From positions 248,001 through 312,000 of the forward strand of contig CAWCOL010000005.1 of assembly GCA_963797175.1 (NCBI GenBank): a stretch of 64,000 nt of DNA, written 5' to 3'. Shown piece after piece: positions 26,719 through 35,868 of the stretch. Both the position numbers and the translations under genes were made by a program. Position 1 is the first letter of the stretch. The number at the start of each line of letters is the position of its first letter. This DNA comes from DATLLN01 sp963797175. GTDB taxonomy: Bacteria > Actinomycetota > Thermoleophilia > Gaiellales > JAICJC01. The notes below the pieces were generated by a model. That model saw nothing but the letters and a program-made list of their open reading frames with translations. It was not told the DNA's origin and searched no databases.

Positions 26719-29199
26719 ATGATGACGATCGACGCGAATCCGGACGGTTCTGCGCGAGGATGCGCCGATGGGGGCGAAGTCCACGAGGATGACGTGATGA
26801 GCCACCGACCGGCAGACCAGGAGGCACGCGAGCGGGGCGGCGCGGCCGCTAGCAGCGACGAGCTCGACCTGATCGATGCATACTGGCGGGCCGCGAACTA
26901 CCTGTCTGTCGGGCAGATCTACCTCTTGGACAACCCGCTGCTGCGAGAGCCTCTGCAGCCCGGGCAGGTGAAGCCGCGGCTGATCGGCCACTGGGGGACG
27001 ACGCCGGGGCTGAACTTCATCTACGCGCACCTGAACCGGTTGATCCGCAGCCGCGACCTGGACATGATCTACGTGATCGGCCCTGGACACGGAGGCCCCG
27101 CCGCTGTGGCGAACGCGTATCTGGAGGGGTCGTACACCGAGGCGTATCCGCACATCGGCCGCGACGAGGCCGGGCTGCGCCAGCTGTTCAAGCAGTTCTC
27201 GTTCCCTGGTGGCGTGCCGTCGCATGTGGCGCCGGAGACGCCCGGGTCGATCCACGAGGGCGGCGAGCTTGGCTACTCCCTCTCGCACGCCTACGGGGCC
27301 GCCTTCGACAACCCCGACCTCGTCGTCTGCTGCATCGTCGGCGACGGGGAGGCGGAGACCGGCCCGCTGGCGACCGGGTGGCACTCCAACAAGTTCCTCG
27401 ATCCGGTCGGCGACGGCGTCGTGCTCCCGATCCTGCACCTGAACGGCTACAAGATCGCCAACCCGACGGTGCTGGCCCGGATCGGCGACCGCGAGCTGAC
27501 GTCGCTGATGGAGGGGTACGGGCACACGGTGCACTGGGTGGACGGTGACGAGCCGGGACCGATGCACGAGCGGATGGCGAGTGTCCTGGACACGGTGGCG
27601 GGGGAGATCGCGTCGCTCCAGCACGCCGCGCGCGTCGAGGGACTCGCCGAACGTCCGCGCTGGCCGATGATCGTGCTGCGCACGCCGAAGGGTTGGACCG
27701 GCCCGAAGATCGTGGACGGACTGCCCGCGGAGGGCACCTGGCGATCGCACCAGGTGCCGCTCGCCGAGGTGCGGACGAACCCTGAGCACCTGGCGCAGCT
27801 CGAGGGGTGGCTGCGCAGCTACCGGCCACACGAGCTGTTCGACGAGGAAGGGACGCTGGTGCCCGAGCTGGCCGCCCTGCCACCGCGCGGCGAGCGGCGG
27901 ATGAGCGCCAACCCCCACGCCAACGGCGGGCTGCTGCTGCAGGAGCTCGAGCTGCCTGACTTCCGCGACTACGCGGTCGAGGTGCCGTCCCCGGCGGCGA
28001 CGCTGAGCGAGGCGACGCGGGTGCTCGGCGGCTATCTGCGTGACGTGATCGCGCGCAACCCCCGGCAGTTCCGCCTGTTCGGGCCGGACGAGACGGCGTC
28101 CAACCGGCTCTCGGCGGTGTTCGAGGTCACCGATCGCGCCTGGGACGCCGAGCAGCTCAGGGGAGACGACCATCTCGCGCGTGGTGGGCGGGTGATGGAG
28201 GTGCTGTCCGAGCATCAGTGCCAGGGCTGGCTGGAGGGCTATCTGCTGACGGGCAGGCATGGCCTGTTCACCAGCTACGAGGCGTTCATCCACGTCGTCG
28301 ACTCGATGTTCAATCAACACGCGAAGTGGCTGAAGGTGACCCGCGGCATCCCCTGGCGGCGCCCGGTGGCGTCGCTCAACTACCTGCTCAGCTCGCACGT
28401 GTGGCGCCAGGATCACAACGGCTTCTCACATCAGGATCCCGGCTTCATCGACCACGCCGTGAACAAGAAGGCGGAGATCATCCGCGTCTACCTACCGCCG
28501 GACGCGAACTGCCTGCTGTCGGTGGCCGCGCACTGCCTGGAGTCGCGCCACTACGTCAACGTGATCGTCGCCGGTAAGCAGCCCGCGCTGAACTACCTCT
28601 CGATCGACGCGGCGGTCATGCATTGCACGCGCGGCCTCGGCATCTGGGAGTGGGCCTCGAACGACGAGGGCGATCCGGACGTGGTGATGGCCTGCTGCGG
28701 CGACGTGCCCACTCTGGAGACGCTGGCCGCGGTCGACATCCTCCGCCGCGAGCTGCCCGACCTGCGGGTGCGCGTCGTCAACGTCGTCGACCTGATGCGG
28801 CTCGAGCCCGACAGCGAGCACCCCCACGGCCTCTCCGACCGGGACTTCGACACGCTATTCACCGCCGACCGGCCGGTGATCTTCGCCTACCACGGCTACC
28901 CGTGGCTGATCCACCGGCTCACCTACCGGCGCACCAATCACCGGAACTTCCACGTCCGCGGCTACAAGGAGGAGGGCACGACCACCACGCCGTTCGACAT
29001 GGTCATGCTCAACGACCTCGACCGCTTCCACCTGGTGATGGACGTGATCGACCGCGTGCCGGGGTTGGGGTCCCACGCTGCGGAGCTGCGGCAGCGGCTG
29101 GGCGACGAGCGCCTGCGCTGCCGAGCGTACACGCGGATCGAGGGCCTCGATCCACCCGAGGTGGCGGACTGGACATGGCCGCACCCCGTGGCCGGCTGA
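26719..29199 (+). CDS. xfp: Xylulose-5-phosphate/fructose-6-phosphate phosphoketolase
   Basis: ATG 26719 (MMTIDANPDGSARGCADGGE) or, with a GAGG about 9 nt upstream, ATG 26797 (MSHRPADQEARERGGA). Up to 826 residues, normal for Xfp. Family segments: ANYLSVGQIYLLDNPLL, GHWGTTPGLNFIYAHLNRL, GPGHGGPAAVANAYLEGSYT, the thiamine diphosphate motif from GDGEAETGPLATGW to N in HLNGYKIANP, and RLFGPDETASNRL. It splits xylulose-5-P or fructose-6-P with phosphate into acetyl-phosphate plus a triose or tetrose phosphate. The acetate kinase gene follows after zero spacing, so acetyl-phosphate should be turned directly into ATP. Confidence 0.95.
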   Translation: MMTIDANPDGSARGCADGGEVHEDDVMSHRPADQEARERGGAAASSDELDLIDAYWRAANYLSVGQIYLLDNPLLREPLQPGQVKPRLIGHWGTTPGLNFIYAHLNRLIRSRDLDMIYVIGPGHGGPAAVANAYLEGSYTEAYPHIGRDEAGLRQLFKQFSFPGGVPSHVAPETPGSIHEGGELGYSLSHAYGAAFDNPDLVVCCIVGDGEAETGPLATGWHSNKFLDPVGDGVVLPILHLNGYKIANPTVLARIGDRELTSLMEGYGHTVHWVDGDEPGPMHERMASVLDTVAGEIASLQHAARVEGLAERPRWPMIVLRTPKGWTGPKIVDGLPAEGTWRSHQVPLAEVRTNPEHLAQLEGWLRSYRPHELFDEEGTLVPELAALPPRGERRMSANPHANGGLLLQELELPDFRDYAVEVPSPAATLSEATRVLGGYLRDVIARNPRQFRLFGPDETASNRLSAVFEVTDRAWDAEQLRGDDHLARGGRVMEVLSEHQCQGWLEGYLLTGRHGLFTSYEAFIHVVDSMFNQHAKWLKVTRGIPWRRPVASLNYLLSSHVWRQDHNGFSHQDPGFIDHAVNKKAEIIRVYLPPDANCLLSVAAHCLESRHYVNVIVAGKQPALNYLSIDAAVMHCTRGLGIWEWASNDEGDPDVVMACCGDVPTLETLAAVDILRRELPDLRVRVVNVVDLMRLEPDSEHPHGLSDRDFDTLFTADRPVIFAYHGYPWLIHRLTYRRTNHRNFHVRGYKEEGTTTTPFDMVMLNDLDRFHLVMDVIDRVPGLGSHAAELRQRLGDERLRCRAYTRIEGLDPPEVADWTWPHPVAG

Positions 29200-30309
29200 G
29201 TGCGAGTCTGGGTCGTCAACGCCGGGTCGAGCAGCCTGAAGCTGTCGCTGCTCGACGAGCACGACCGTGTCGAGTATTCGACCAACCTTCCCGTGGAGCT
29301 GGGGCACGTGGACGAGGCCGCCCTCCGCGCGCAGCTCGACCACGGCGGGCCCGTCGACGCTGTCGGCCACCGCATCGTCCATGGCGGAAGCGGCTTCATC
29401 GATCCCGTCGTCGTCGACCACGACGTCGAGCGGCGGCTCCGGGCACTAATCGATCTGGCGCCGCTCCACCAGCCCGCTGCGCTGCACGTGCTCAAAGCGG
29501 TCGGCCGGCTCCTGCCCGGCGTCCTACAGGTCGGCTGCTTCGACACCGCGTTCCACGCCTCGATCCCGGCCGCCGCCGCGACGTATGCCCTGCCGCTCGA
29601 GTGGCGCCGGAGGTGGGACCTGCGCCGCTTCGGCTTCCACGGGCTGTCCCACGCCTACGCCTCGGCCCGCACGGCGGAGCTCAGCGGACGGGCGATCGCC
29701 GACCTGCGGATCGTCACCTGCCACCTGGGAGCCGGCGCCTCCCTGGCGGCGGTGGCAGGGGGGAGGTCGGTCGATACGACGATGGGCTTCACGCCGCTCG
29801 AAGGGCTGGTGATGGCGACCCGGTCAGGGTCGGTCGACCCCGGGCTGATGCTCTGGCTTGCCGACCACGCCGGCATACCGACCGCCGAGCTCGGGGACGC
29901 GCTCGAACACCGGTCCGGCCTGCTCGGTCTGACCGGGAGCGACGAGATGGAGACCGTGCTCGCCGCCGAAGACGCCGGGGACGAGACCGCCGAGCTGGGC
30001 GTGGCGGTCTACCTGCACCGGCTTCGCGCCGGGATCGCGGCGATGGCCTCCGCGATGGACGGGCTCGACGCGCTGGTGTTCACCGGCGGCGTCGGAGAGA
30101 ACGCCCCCAGCATCCGCGCGCGCGCCGCGGACGGCCTCGGCTTCCTCGGCGTCGAAGTCGATCCCGACCGCAACGCCGCCGCACAGCTCGACGCCGAGAT
30201 CGGCCTGACCAACGCCCCAGTCCGCGCCTTCGCGATCCGGGCGCGGGAGGACATCGAGATCGCCCGCGGCGTGCGCCGAGCACTCGGCAGCAGGAAGCGA
30301 CCCCGGTGA
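29200..30309 (+). CDS. ackA: Acetate kinase
   Basis: GTG 29200 directly follows the phosphoketolase stop; RVWVVNAGSSSLKLSLLDEH. 369 residues, somewhat shorter than the usual 390-400. Visible family motifs: NAGSSSLK at the N-terminus, VGHRIVHGG, FDTAFH, RRFGFHGLSHAYASARTAE, HLGAGASLAAV, GSVDPGL and VFTGGVGENAPSIRARAADG. It transfers phosphate from acetyl-phosphate to ADP. Together with Xfp it forms an oxygen-independent ATP route that bypasses lower glycolysis. The stop overlaps the next gene's GTG (GTGA). Confidence 0.94.
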   Translation: MRVWVVNAGSSSLKLSLLDEHDRVEYSTNLPVELGHVDEAALRAQLDHGGPVDAVGHRIVHGGSGFIDPVVVDHDVERRLRALIDLAPLHQPAALHVLKAVGRLLPGVLQVGCFDTAFHASIPAAAATYALPLEWRRRWDLRRFGFHGLSHAYASARTAELSGRAIADLRIVTCHLGAGASLAAVAGGRSVDTTMGFTPLEGLVMATRSGSVDPGLMLWLADHAGIPTAELGDALEHRSGLLGLTGSDEMETVLAAEDAGDETAELGVAVYLHRLRAGIAAMASAMDGLDALVFTGGVGENAPSIRARAADGLGFLGVEVDPDRNAAAQLDAEIGLTNAPVRAFAIRAREDIEIARGVRRALGSRKRPR

Positions 30310-30860
30310 GCGTGCTCGCCGCCCTCGCGGACTACGGCGCGTGCGCGCGCGAGTGGATGCGGATGTCGTCCCAGCACCGGCTGGCCCGGCCGTCCGACCA
30401 CCTAGGGATGACGCTCAGCTTCAGGGACGGCACGACGTCGAGGGTGTTCCGGGAGACGGTCGCCGTCGGCGCCGCGACCGCCGATCCGACGGTGCTGGTG
30501 ATCGCGTTTCGGCTGGCGTTCCTGGACGACGTCGAGGCGCTGCATACCGGGTTCCGCCACGAGTGCCTGATCCACACACCGCTGTTCGCCGGGTTCCCCG
30601 GCTTCCGCACGAAGCTGTGGTTGGAGGATGACGACACGCGGATCTACCGCGGCGTCTACCAGTGGGACGGAGCGGCGGACGCGGCCGCCTACGCAGGGCG
30701 GATGGTCGGGCTGCTCACACCGTTCTCGAGCCGACAGACCGCACGGTACCGCGTCGTGCCGGGGTTGACCCGAGCGGACTACCTGCGCGACCCGGATCTG
30801 ACGTCGGGCGCGGAGTCGGACGCGTGGTGGCGGCTCGCCCACCCCGCGGCATCGTTCTAG
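30306..30860 (+). CDS. Conserved hypothetical protein linked to xfp-ackA, 184 aa
   Basis: GTG 30306 in the GTGA overlap with ackA (SVLAALADYGACAREWMRMS), stop at 30858-30860. Soluble and without signal peptide. The central part (VLVIAFRLAFLDDVEALHTG, then GFRTKLWLEDDDTRIYRGVY) suggests a ferredoxin-like alpha/beta fold of the heme-degrading/monooxygenase type, with two Trp and several aromatic residues, but I recognise no named family. Strict translational coupling makes a role tied to acetyl-phosphate or sugar-phosphate metabolism plausible. Confidence 0.7.
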   Translation: MSVLAALADYGACAREWMRMSSQHRLARPSDHLGMTLSFRDGTTSRVFRETVAVGAATADPTVLVIAFRLAFLDDVEALHTGFRHECLIHTPLFAGFPGFRTKLWLEDDDTRIYRGVYQWDGAADAAAYAGRMVGLLTPFSSRQTARYRVVPGLTRADYLRDPDLTSGAESDAWWRLAHPAASF

Positions 30861-30864
30861 CCGG

Positions 30865-33501
30865 TTACCGCAGATGCGCGAACTCGTGGCGGACGAACAG
30901 CCCTGCCCGCCGGCGGATTCGACGGTCGAGCCGCTGCCCGTGGGTGGTCACCCGCCGTGGTCGTTCGCGCTGCTGCTCGTGCGCGTAGAAGCGGCTCTTG
31001 ACGACCTCGACCAGCGCCAGGTAGGCGAGCACCATCGCGACCAGGATCAGGAAGAACGCAAGCGGCAGGGCCGCGAAGCCAAGCAGATCGGCCGCCGGCG
31101 TGAAGGGCAGGAACGCCCCGACGATCGCCATCGCGGTCGGGGTGATCATCATCGCCCTGCTCGGCGTACTGCGGTAGAACGGGACTCGGCGCGTGCGGAT
31201 CAGGAACACCACCAGCGTCTGGGTGGCGAGCGACTCAACGAACCAGCCGCTTCGAAACTCGGCGTTGCTGGCGTTGAGCACGCTCAGCATGACGAAGAAC
31301 GTGAGGAAGTCGAAGATCGAGCTGACCGGGCCGAAGACGGACATGAAGCGCCGCACGAAGCCGATGTCCCAGGCCGCGGGACGCGCGACCGTCTCGGGAT
31401 CGACGTTGTCGGTGGGGATCGCGAGCTGGCCGACGTCGTAGAGCAGGTTGTTCAGCAGGATCTGGGACGGCAGCATCGGCAGGAACGACAGGAACAACGA
31501 CGCGCCCGCCGCGCTGAACATGTTGCCGAAGTTCGAAGAGGTTGCCATCAGCACGTACTTCATGGTGTTGGCGAAGATCCGTCGGCCCTCGACGACGCCG
31601 TCGGCGAGCACTCCCAGACTCTTGTCGAGCAGCACGATGTCGGCGGCGTCCTTGGCGACATCCGTCGCCGAGTCGACCGAGATGCCGACGTCGGCGGCGT
31701 GCAGTGCGACCGCGTCGTTGACGCCGTCGCCGAGGAAGGCCACGTCGTCGCCTCGCCGGCGTGCGACCTTGATGATCCGCGACTTCTGATCCGGGCTGAC
31801 CCTGGCGAACACCGTGGTCGCTGGGATCGCGTCGGATAGCTGGTCGTCGTCGAGCGCCTCGATCTCCGCGCCGCTCAGCACACCGCCGAGCTCGACGCCG
31901 ATGTCGCGGCACACCTTGGCCGCGACGGTGCCGTTGTCGCCGGTGATGATCTTGACCCCGATTCCCAGCGCCGCGAGCTTCGCGATCGACTCGCCGGCAT
32001 CTGCCTTGGGGGGGTCGGTGAAGGTGAGGAACCCGGCCAGACGCAGGTCGCGCTCGTCCTCCGGCAGTGGGCTGCGGGGGCCGCCCAGCTCCCGGGTGGC
32101 GACGGCCACCACCCGGGCGCCCTCGGCGAACAGGCGCTCCAAAGTCGCCGCAGCCTCGGTCGGCACCTCCGCGCAGCGGCGCACGACCGCCTCGGGCGCT
32201 CCCTTGGTGACGAGCACGGTGCCACCGTGTGCGTCCGTGGCGGTCGCCGACACCAGCTGTCGGTCGTGGTCGAAGGGCAGGATGCCGAGCCGCCGGTACG
32301 CCGCTGAATCGCCCGCTCCCGGCGCCAGCCACAGCGCCTGGTCAAGAAGGTTCCCGCCGACCGCACCATCGGCGGTGAGCGTTGCCTCGTTGCAGACCAG
32401 TCCCAGAGTGAGCGGCTTGGGGGAGCTGGCACCGGCAGCGTCTACCGACCGCTCGAACGTGACGTTGCCCTCCGTCAGCGTGCCGGTCTTGTCGGTGAAG
32501 AGCAGCCTGATGTTCCCCAGATCCTCGATCGTGACCAAGCGCTTCACCAAGACCTTGCGGCGGGCCAGTCCTCGCGACCCCGCCGCCAGGCTGACGCTGA
32601 CGATGGCCGGCAGCAGTTGTGGGGTGATGCCGATCGCGATCGCGAGCGAGAACAACACGGCGTCGATCACGGGTCTCGACATGATCACGTTGATGACGAA
32701 GATCGAAACGGTGAGGATGCCCGCGATCCAGACCAGCAGTCGCGAGAACTCGTTCAGCCCGATCTGGAACGCTGTGTAGGCGGGAGGCGCGCCGAGCCCA
32801 ACCGCGATCCGGCCGAACGCGGTCGCAGATCCGGTCGAGACGACAACTCCGCGGGCGGTTCCCTGGTGCACGATCGTGCCCATGAACGCGCAGGTGGGCT
32901 GCAGCGAGTCTGCTCCGTCGCCCGGCGGGGTGGATGCGGACTTCGCGGCCGGCATCGACTCACCGGTGAGTACCGCCTCGTCGCATTCGAGGTGCGTCGT
33001 CTCCAGGAGCCGGACGTCGGCGGGGACGACGTTGCCGATACCGAGCGTGACGATGTCTCCGGGGACGATGTCGCGGACGTCGACGCGCCGCTCGGCGCCG
33101 TCGCGCCGCACGACGGTCTGGTGGCGGATGTTGTCATGGAGCGCGACGGCCGCTCGCTCGGAGCGGTACTCGTTGACGAAGCCGAGTCCGACGCTGAGCG
33201 CGAGGATCGCACCGATGATGACGGCGTCGGCTGGATCGCCGGTCAACCCGGAGATCAGTGCCGCAGCGAGCAAGAGGAACAGCAACGGATTTCGCAGCTG
33301 CCGGGCGAGCACGCCGATCGCGGTGACGCGGTGGGTCAAAAGCACATTGGCGCCGAACGTCTGGAGGCGATCGGCCGCGGCCGCCGATGTCAGGCCGTCG
33401 GGGCTCGTTCTGAGCAGTTCGAGCACTTGGCTTGCTGGCAACCGGCCGGCCGCGACCGCGTCCAGCGGCGCCTCCGCGGCCGGGGCCGGGCTGGTCGTCA
33501 C
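30865..33501 (-). CDS. P-type ATPase of the Mg2+-transport (MgtA/CtpF-like) type
   Basis: GTG 33501 (TTSPAPAAEAPLDAVAAGRL), overlapping the stop of the upstream broken adh (GTGA); 878 residues. It has an N-terminal cation-ATPase domain, actuator motif ECDEAVLTGESMP, TM4 FSLAIAIGITPQLLPAIVSV (resembling MgtA), phosphorylation site LFTDKTGTLTEG, hinge FLGDGVNDAVALHAADVGIS and C-terminal helices. It moves Mg2+ or a related divalent cation. CtpF of the mycobacterial DosR regulon is also a P-type cation pump, which fits the island context. Ends 4 nt from the convergent 30306 gene. Confidence 0.9.
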   Translation of the reverse strand: MTTSPAPAAEAPLDAVAAGRLPASQVLELLRTSPDGLTSAAAADRLQTFGANVLLTHRVTAIGVLARQLRNPLLFLLLAAALISGLTGDPADAVIIGAILALSVGLGFVNEYRSERAAVALHDNIRHQTVVRRDGAERRVDVRDIVPGDIVTLGIGNVVPADVRLLETTHLECDEAVLTGESMPAAKSASTPPGDGADSLQPTCAFMGTIVHQGTARGVVVSTGSATAFGRIAVGLGAPPAYTAFQIGLNEFSRLLVWIAGILTVSIFVINVIMSRPVIDAVLFSLAIAIGITPQLLPAIVSVSLAAGSRGLARRKVLVKRLVTIEDLGNIRLLFTDKTGTLTEGNVTFERSVDAAGASSPKPLTLGLVCNEATLTADGAVGGNLLDQALWLAPGAGDSAAYRRLGILPFDHDRQLVSATATDAHGGTVLVTKGAPEAVVRRCAEVPTEAAATLERLFAEGARVVAVATRELGGPRSPLPEDERDLRLAGFLTFTDPPKADAGESIAKLAALGIGVKIITGDNGTVAAKVCRDIGVELGGVLSGAEIEALDDDQLSDAIPATTVFARVSPDQKSRIIKVARRRGDDVAFLGDGVNDAVALHAADVGISVDSATDVAKDAADIVLLDKSLGVLADGVVEGRRIFANTMKYVLMATSSNFGNMFSAAGASLFLSFLPMLPSQILLNNLLYDVGQLAIPTDNVDPETVARPAAWDIGFVRRFMSVFGPVSSIFDFLTFFVMLSVLNASNAEFRSGWFVESLATQTLVVFLIRTRRVPFYRSTPSRAMMITPTAMAIVGAFLPFTPAADLLGFAALPLAFFLILVAMVLAYLALVEVVKSRFYAHEQQRERPRRVTTHGQRLDRRIRRRAGLFVRHEFAHLR

Positions 33502-34246
33502 GGTTGACGTATCCGCGACACGGCCGAGCCCTGGATCTCGCCGGCTTCCACCATCCGCAGTGCATTGCCGGCGTCCGCGAGCTCGAAGACCGTCGTGTCA
33601 GGCCGGATCGGGATCTCGACTGCCAGGTCGAGGAAGGCGCGAGCGTCGGCGCGGGTGAAGTTTGCGACTGACCGCAGACTCCGTTCTCGCCAGAGCAGGT
33701 CGTACGAGAACTCGGGGATGTGGTCGAGGTGGATCGCGTTGATTGCGACGGTGCCGCCGGGGGCGGTCGCCCGCAGTGCCGAGACCACCACGGACCCGAC
33801 CGGAGCGAACGTCACGGCCCCGTCCAGCGGCGCCGGCGGCGGATCGTCGTACCCGCCGACCCAGACTGCGCCCAGCGCGGTCGCCGACTCTCGTTCGTCC
33901 TCCGTGTGGCAGAACACGGCCACGTCGCAGCCCCAGTGCCGGGCAACCTGGATCGCCAGGTGCGCCGAGGAGCCGAAGCCGAACAAGCCCAGCAATCCGC
34001 CGTGTGTGATCCCGCACAGGCGCAGCGCCCGGTAGCCGATGATCCCTGCACACAGCAGCGGGGCAGCCTCGATGTCGCCCAGCTGGTCTGGCAACGGCAC
34101 ACGTAGTCTCCGCCGAAGATCTGCAGATCCGTGCGGCACACCCCGCACGCGGCCACCTCGATCACCAGCTCTCCAGCACCCGCAATGGGATTGGGAACCG
34201 TGCGCAGTTCGAGCCTGCCGGGTTCACTCAACACCATCGCCTGCAT
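33498..34246 (-). pseudogene. Zinc-type alcohol dehydrogenase with internal deletion and frameshift
   Basis: ATG 34246 (MQAMVLSEPGRLELRTVPNP) opens a normal GroES-like start with the first zinc ligand in EVAACGVCRTDLQIFGGDYV. The next family-like sequence, reached only by a frame change near 34105, is VPLPDQLGDIEAAPLLCAGI, which normally comes some 85-90 residues later. The GHE ligand and the four-Cys structural zinc lobe are therefore missing. The cofactor half is intact (LLGLFGFGSSAHLAIQVARH) up to the stop at 33498-33500. About 249 codons against 330-340 for the family. The reading frame after the break still overlaps the ATPase start. Confidence 0.85.
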
Positions 34247-34254
34247 AGCCCCTT

Positions 34255-35868
34255 CTATCCCGACTCGAGATCCCGTCGTGCGAATAGCTCGACGCCGGCG
34301 ATTAACGCGGCCGCCGCAACGGCGAGCATCGCCAGCGCACCGGGGACGTCGAATGCGGACTGCGGCACCGCCGCCACGTGGTGAAATGGCGAGAGGGCCA
34401 GCATCCAGGCGGGGGCGGAGACCAGCGCCCCGACCAGCTCCCACAGGAACGCGATGCCCACCAGGGCGAGCGCCGCGCCGCCGCTCTGCCGCGGTAGCGC
34501 GGCGAAGAGCAGCGCACCCAGCCCGAGGAAGCAGAGCGCGGCGGGGATGGAGTTCGCGCCCGCCGCGACCAGGTCGCCGAAGCTGATCCCCGCGCTCTGG
34601 CTGGCGGCGCCTGCCCAGGCCAGCACGCCGACCATCACCGCCAGGGCGATGCTCGACCCGGCGGCGACGACAAGCCTGCCGGCGAGCCAGGGGCGCCGTG
34701 CGACGGGGAGCGCGAACACCGTCTCCAGGCGTCCCGTGGCCTCGTCGTCGCGGATGGCGCTGATGTGGCTGGTGGCGAACAGCGAGACGGCGAGGGTAAA
34801 GAAGACGAAGCTGAGGGCGAGGTAGCCCTTGGCTGAGGTGACCTGGCTGAATGCATGCAGGTCGACCTTGCGTGCCTGTTCGGCGACGGTCTTCGAGAAG
34901 GCGCCGAGGATGGCCGCGAAGGTCCCGGCGGCGACGATCCAGACCACGAGGGTCGGCAGTTCGGTGCGCATCGCCAGCCGGCTGGTCGAGCCGAGCAGAC
35001 GATCGCGCGAAGGGGGCGCGGCGTGGCGCGGGGCGAGGCTCGCACCGAGGTCGCGTCGTGCGGCGATCGCGACGGCGGCACCGCCCGTCACCAGTGTTGC
35101 GACCACGTACAGCAACACCACGGCAGGGCGCGTGCCCGTGACAGGACGGAGCTGCTCGGTCCAGCCGAACGGCGTCAGCCAGCGCAGCCAATCCGCGCCC
35201 GACGCCAGATCCGCGCTGATCCGCATGAGCAGCGCCACGGCGATCAGGGCGCCGCCGATCGCCTGGGCGCCGCGGTGGCTGCTTGCGAGCTGGCAGGCGA
35301 GCGCGCCCAGCGCCGCGAACAGCACGCCGGGTAGGACGACGGCGAGGGCGATCAGCATGGCCTGGCCCGCGGTCAGGTCACCGGGCACGGCGCCCACGAT
35401 CAGCAGCGACGTCGTCGTCACCAGCCACAGCACGCCGCACTCGACCAGCAGCGCCGCGAGCACCACCGTCGTCGCGCCTGGTCGCGTCATCGCACCGCTG
35501 AGCAGGAGCTCCCAGCGGCCCGCGTCCTCCTCGCCGCGCAGCGCGCGGGCGGCGGCGAACACCGCCCAGCCGGCGACCAACACCGCCAGCATGCCGACCA
35601 CCCGGAACTCGACATAGCCGCCGACCGTCGCCAGATCGTGAGGGATGCCGTAGAACAGCCGCAGCGCGACGCTGCCCTGGAAGGCGGCGGCGAACTGCTG
35701 GCGCGAGGCCGCGTCGGAATAGGTGTCGCGATAGCCGATCACGTTGACGGCCGCGTAGAGCACCATGATCAGCCCGATCACGGCAAGCCGGACGCGCTCC
35801 ATCCGCAACGCGCTGCGCAGGATCCACGGCTCCGGGCCGGGACTGCGATCACGCATCTTCCTGCCCAT
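34255..35868 (-). CDS. ABC-2-type exporter permease
   Basis: ATG 35868 (MGRKMRDRSPGPEPWILRSA) or the second ATG 35856, which sits at the ATPase stop; 537 residues with about 12 hydrophobic segments in two similar halves. Both halves carry the ABC-2 exporter pattern: a helix, then a segment such as ALRGEEDAGRWELLLSGAMT, and in the second half RDDEATGRLETVFALPVAR. This doubled permease type is common in actinobacterial exporters of the tetronasin or lipid/antibiotic kind. Co-translated with the ATPase gene upstream. Substrate unknown. Confidence 0.85.
   Translation of the reverse strand: MGRKMRDRSPGPEPWILRSALRMERVRLAVIGLIMVLYAAVNVIGYRDTYSDAASRQQFAAAFQGSVALRLFYGIPHDLATVGGYVEFRVVGMLAVLVAGWAVFAAARALRGEEDAGRWELLLSGAMTRPGATTVVLAALLVECGVLWLVTTTSLLIVGAVPGDLTAGQAMLIALAVVLPGVLFAALGALACQLASSHRGAQAIGGALIAVALLMRISADLASGADWLRWLTPFGWTEQLRPVTGTRPAVVLLYVVATLVTGGAAVAIAARRDLGASLAPRHAAPPSRDRLLGSTSRLAMRTELPTLVVWIVAAGTFAAILGAFSKTVAEQARKVDLHAFSQVTSAKGYLALSFVFFTLAVSLFATSHISAIRDDEATGRLETVFALPVARRPWLAGRLVVAAGSSIALAVMVGVLAWAGAASQSAGISFGDLVAAGANSIPAALCFLGLGALLFAALPRQSGGAALALVGIAFLWELVGALVSAPAWMLALSPFHHVAAVPQSAFDVPGALAMLAVAAAALIAGVELFARRDLESG

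Noticed and set aside
26590..28416. A 608-codon minus-strand frame opposite phosphoketolase
   Set aside because: Shadow of the codon bias of xfp; composition of His, Arg and Val without any family motif.
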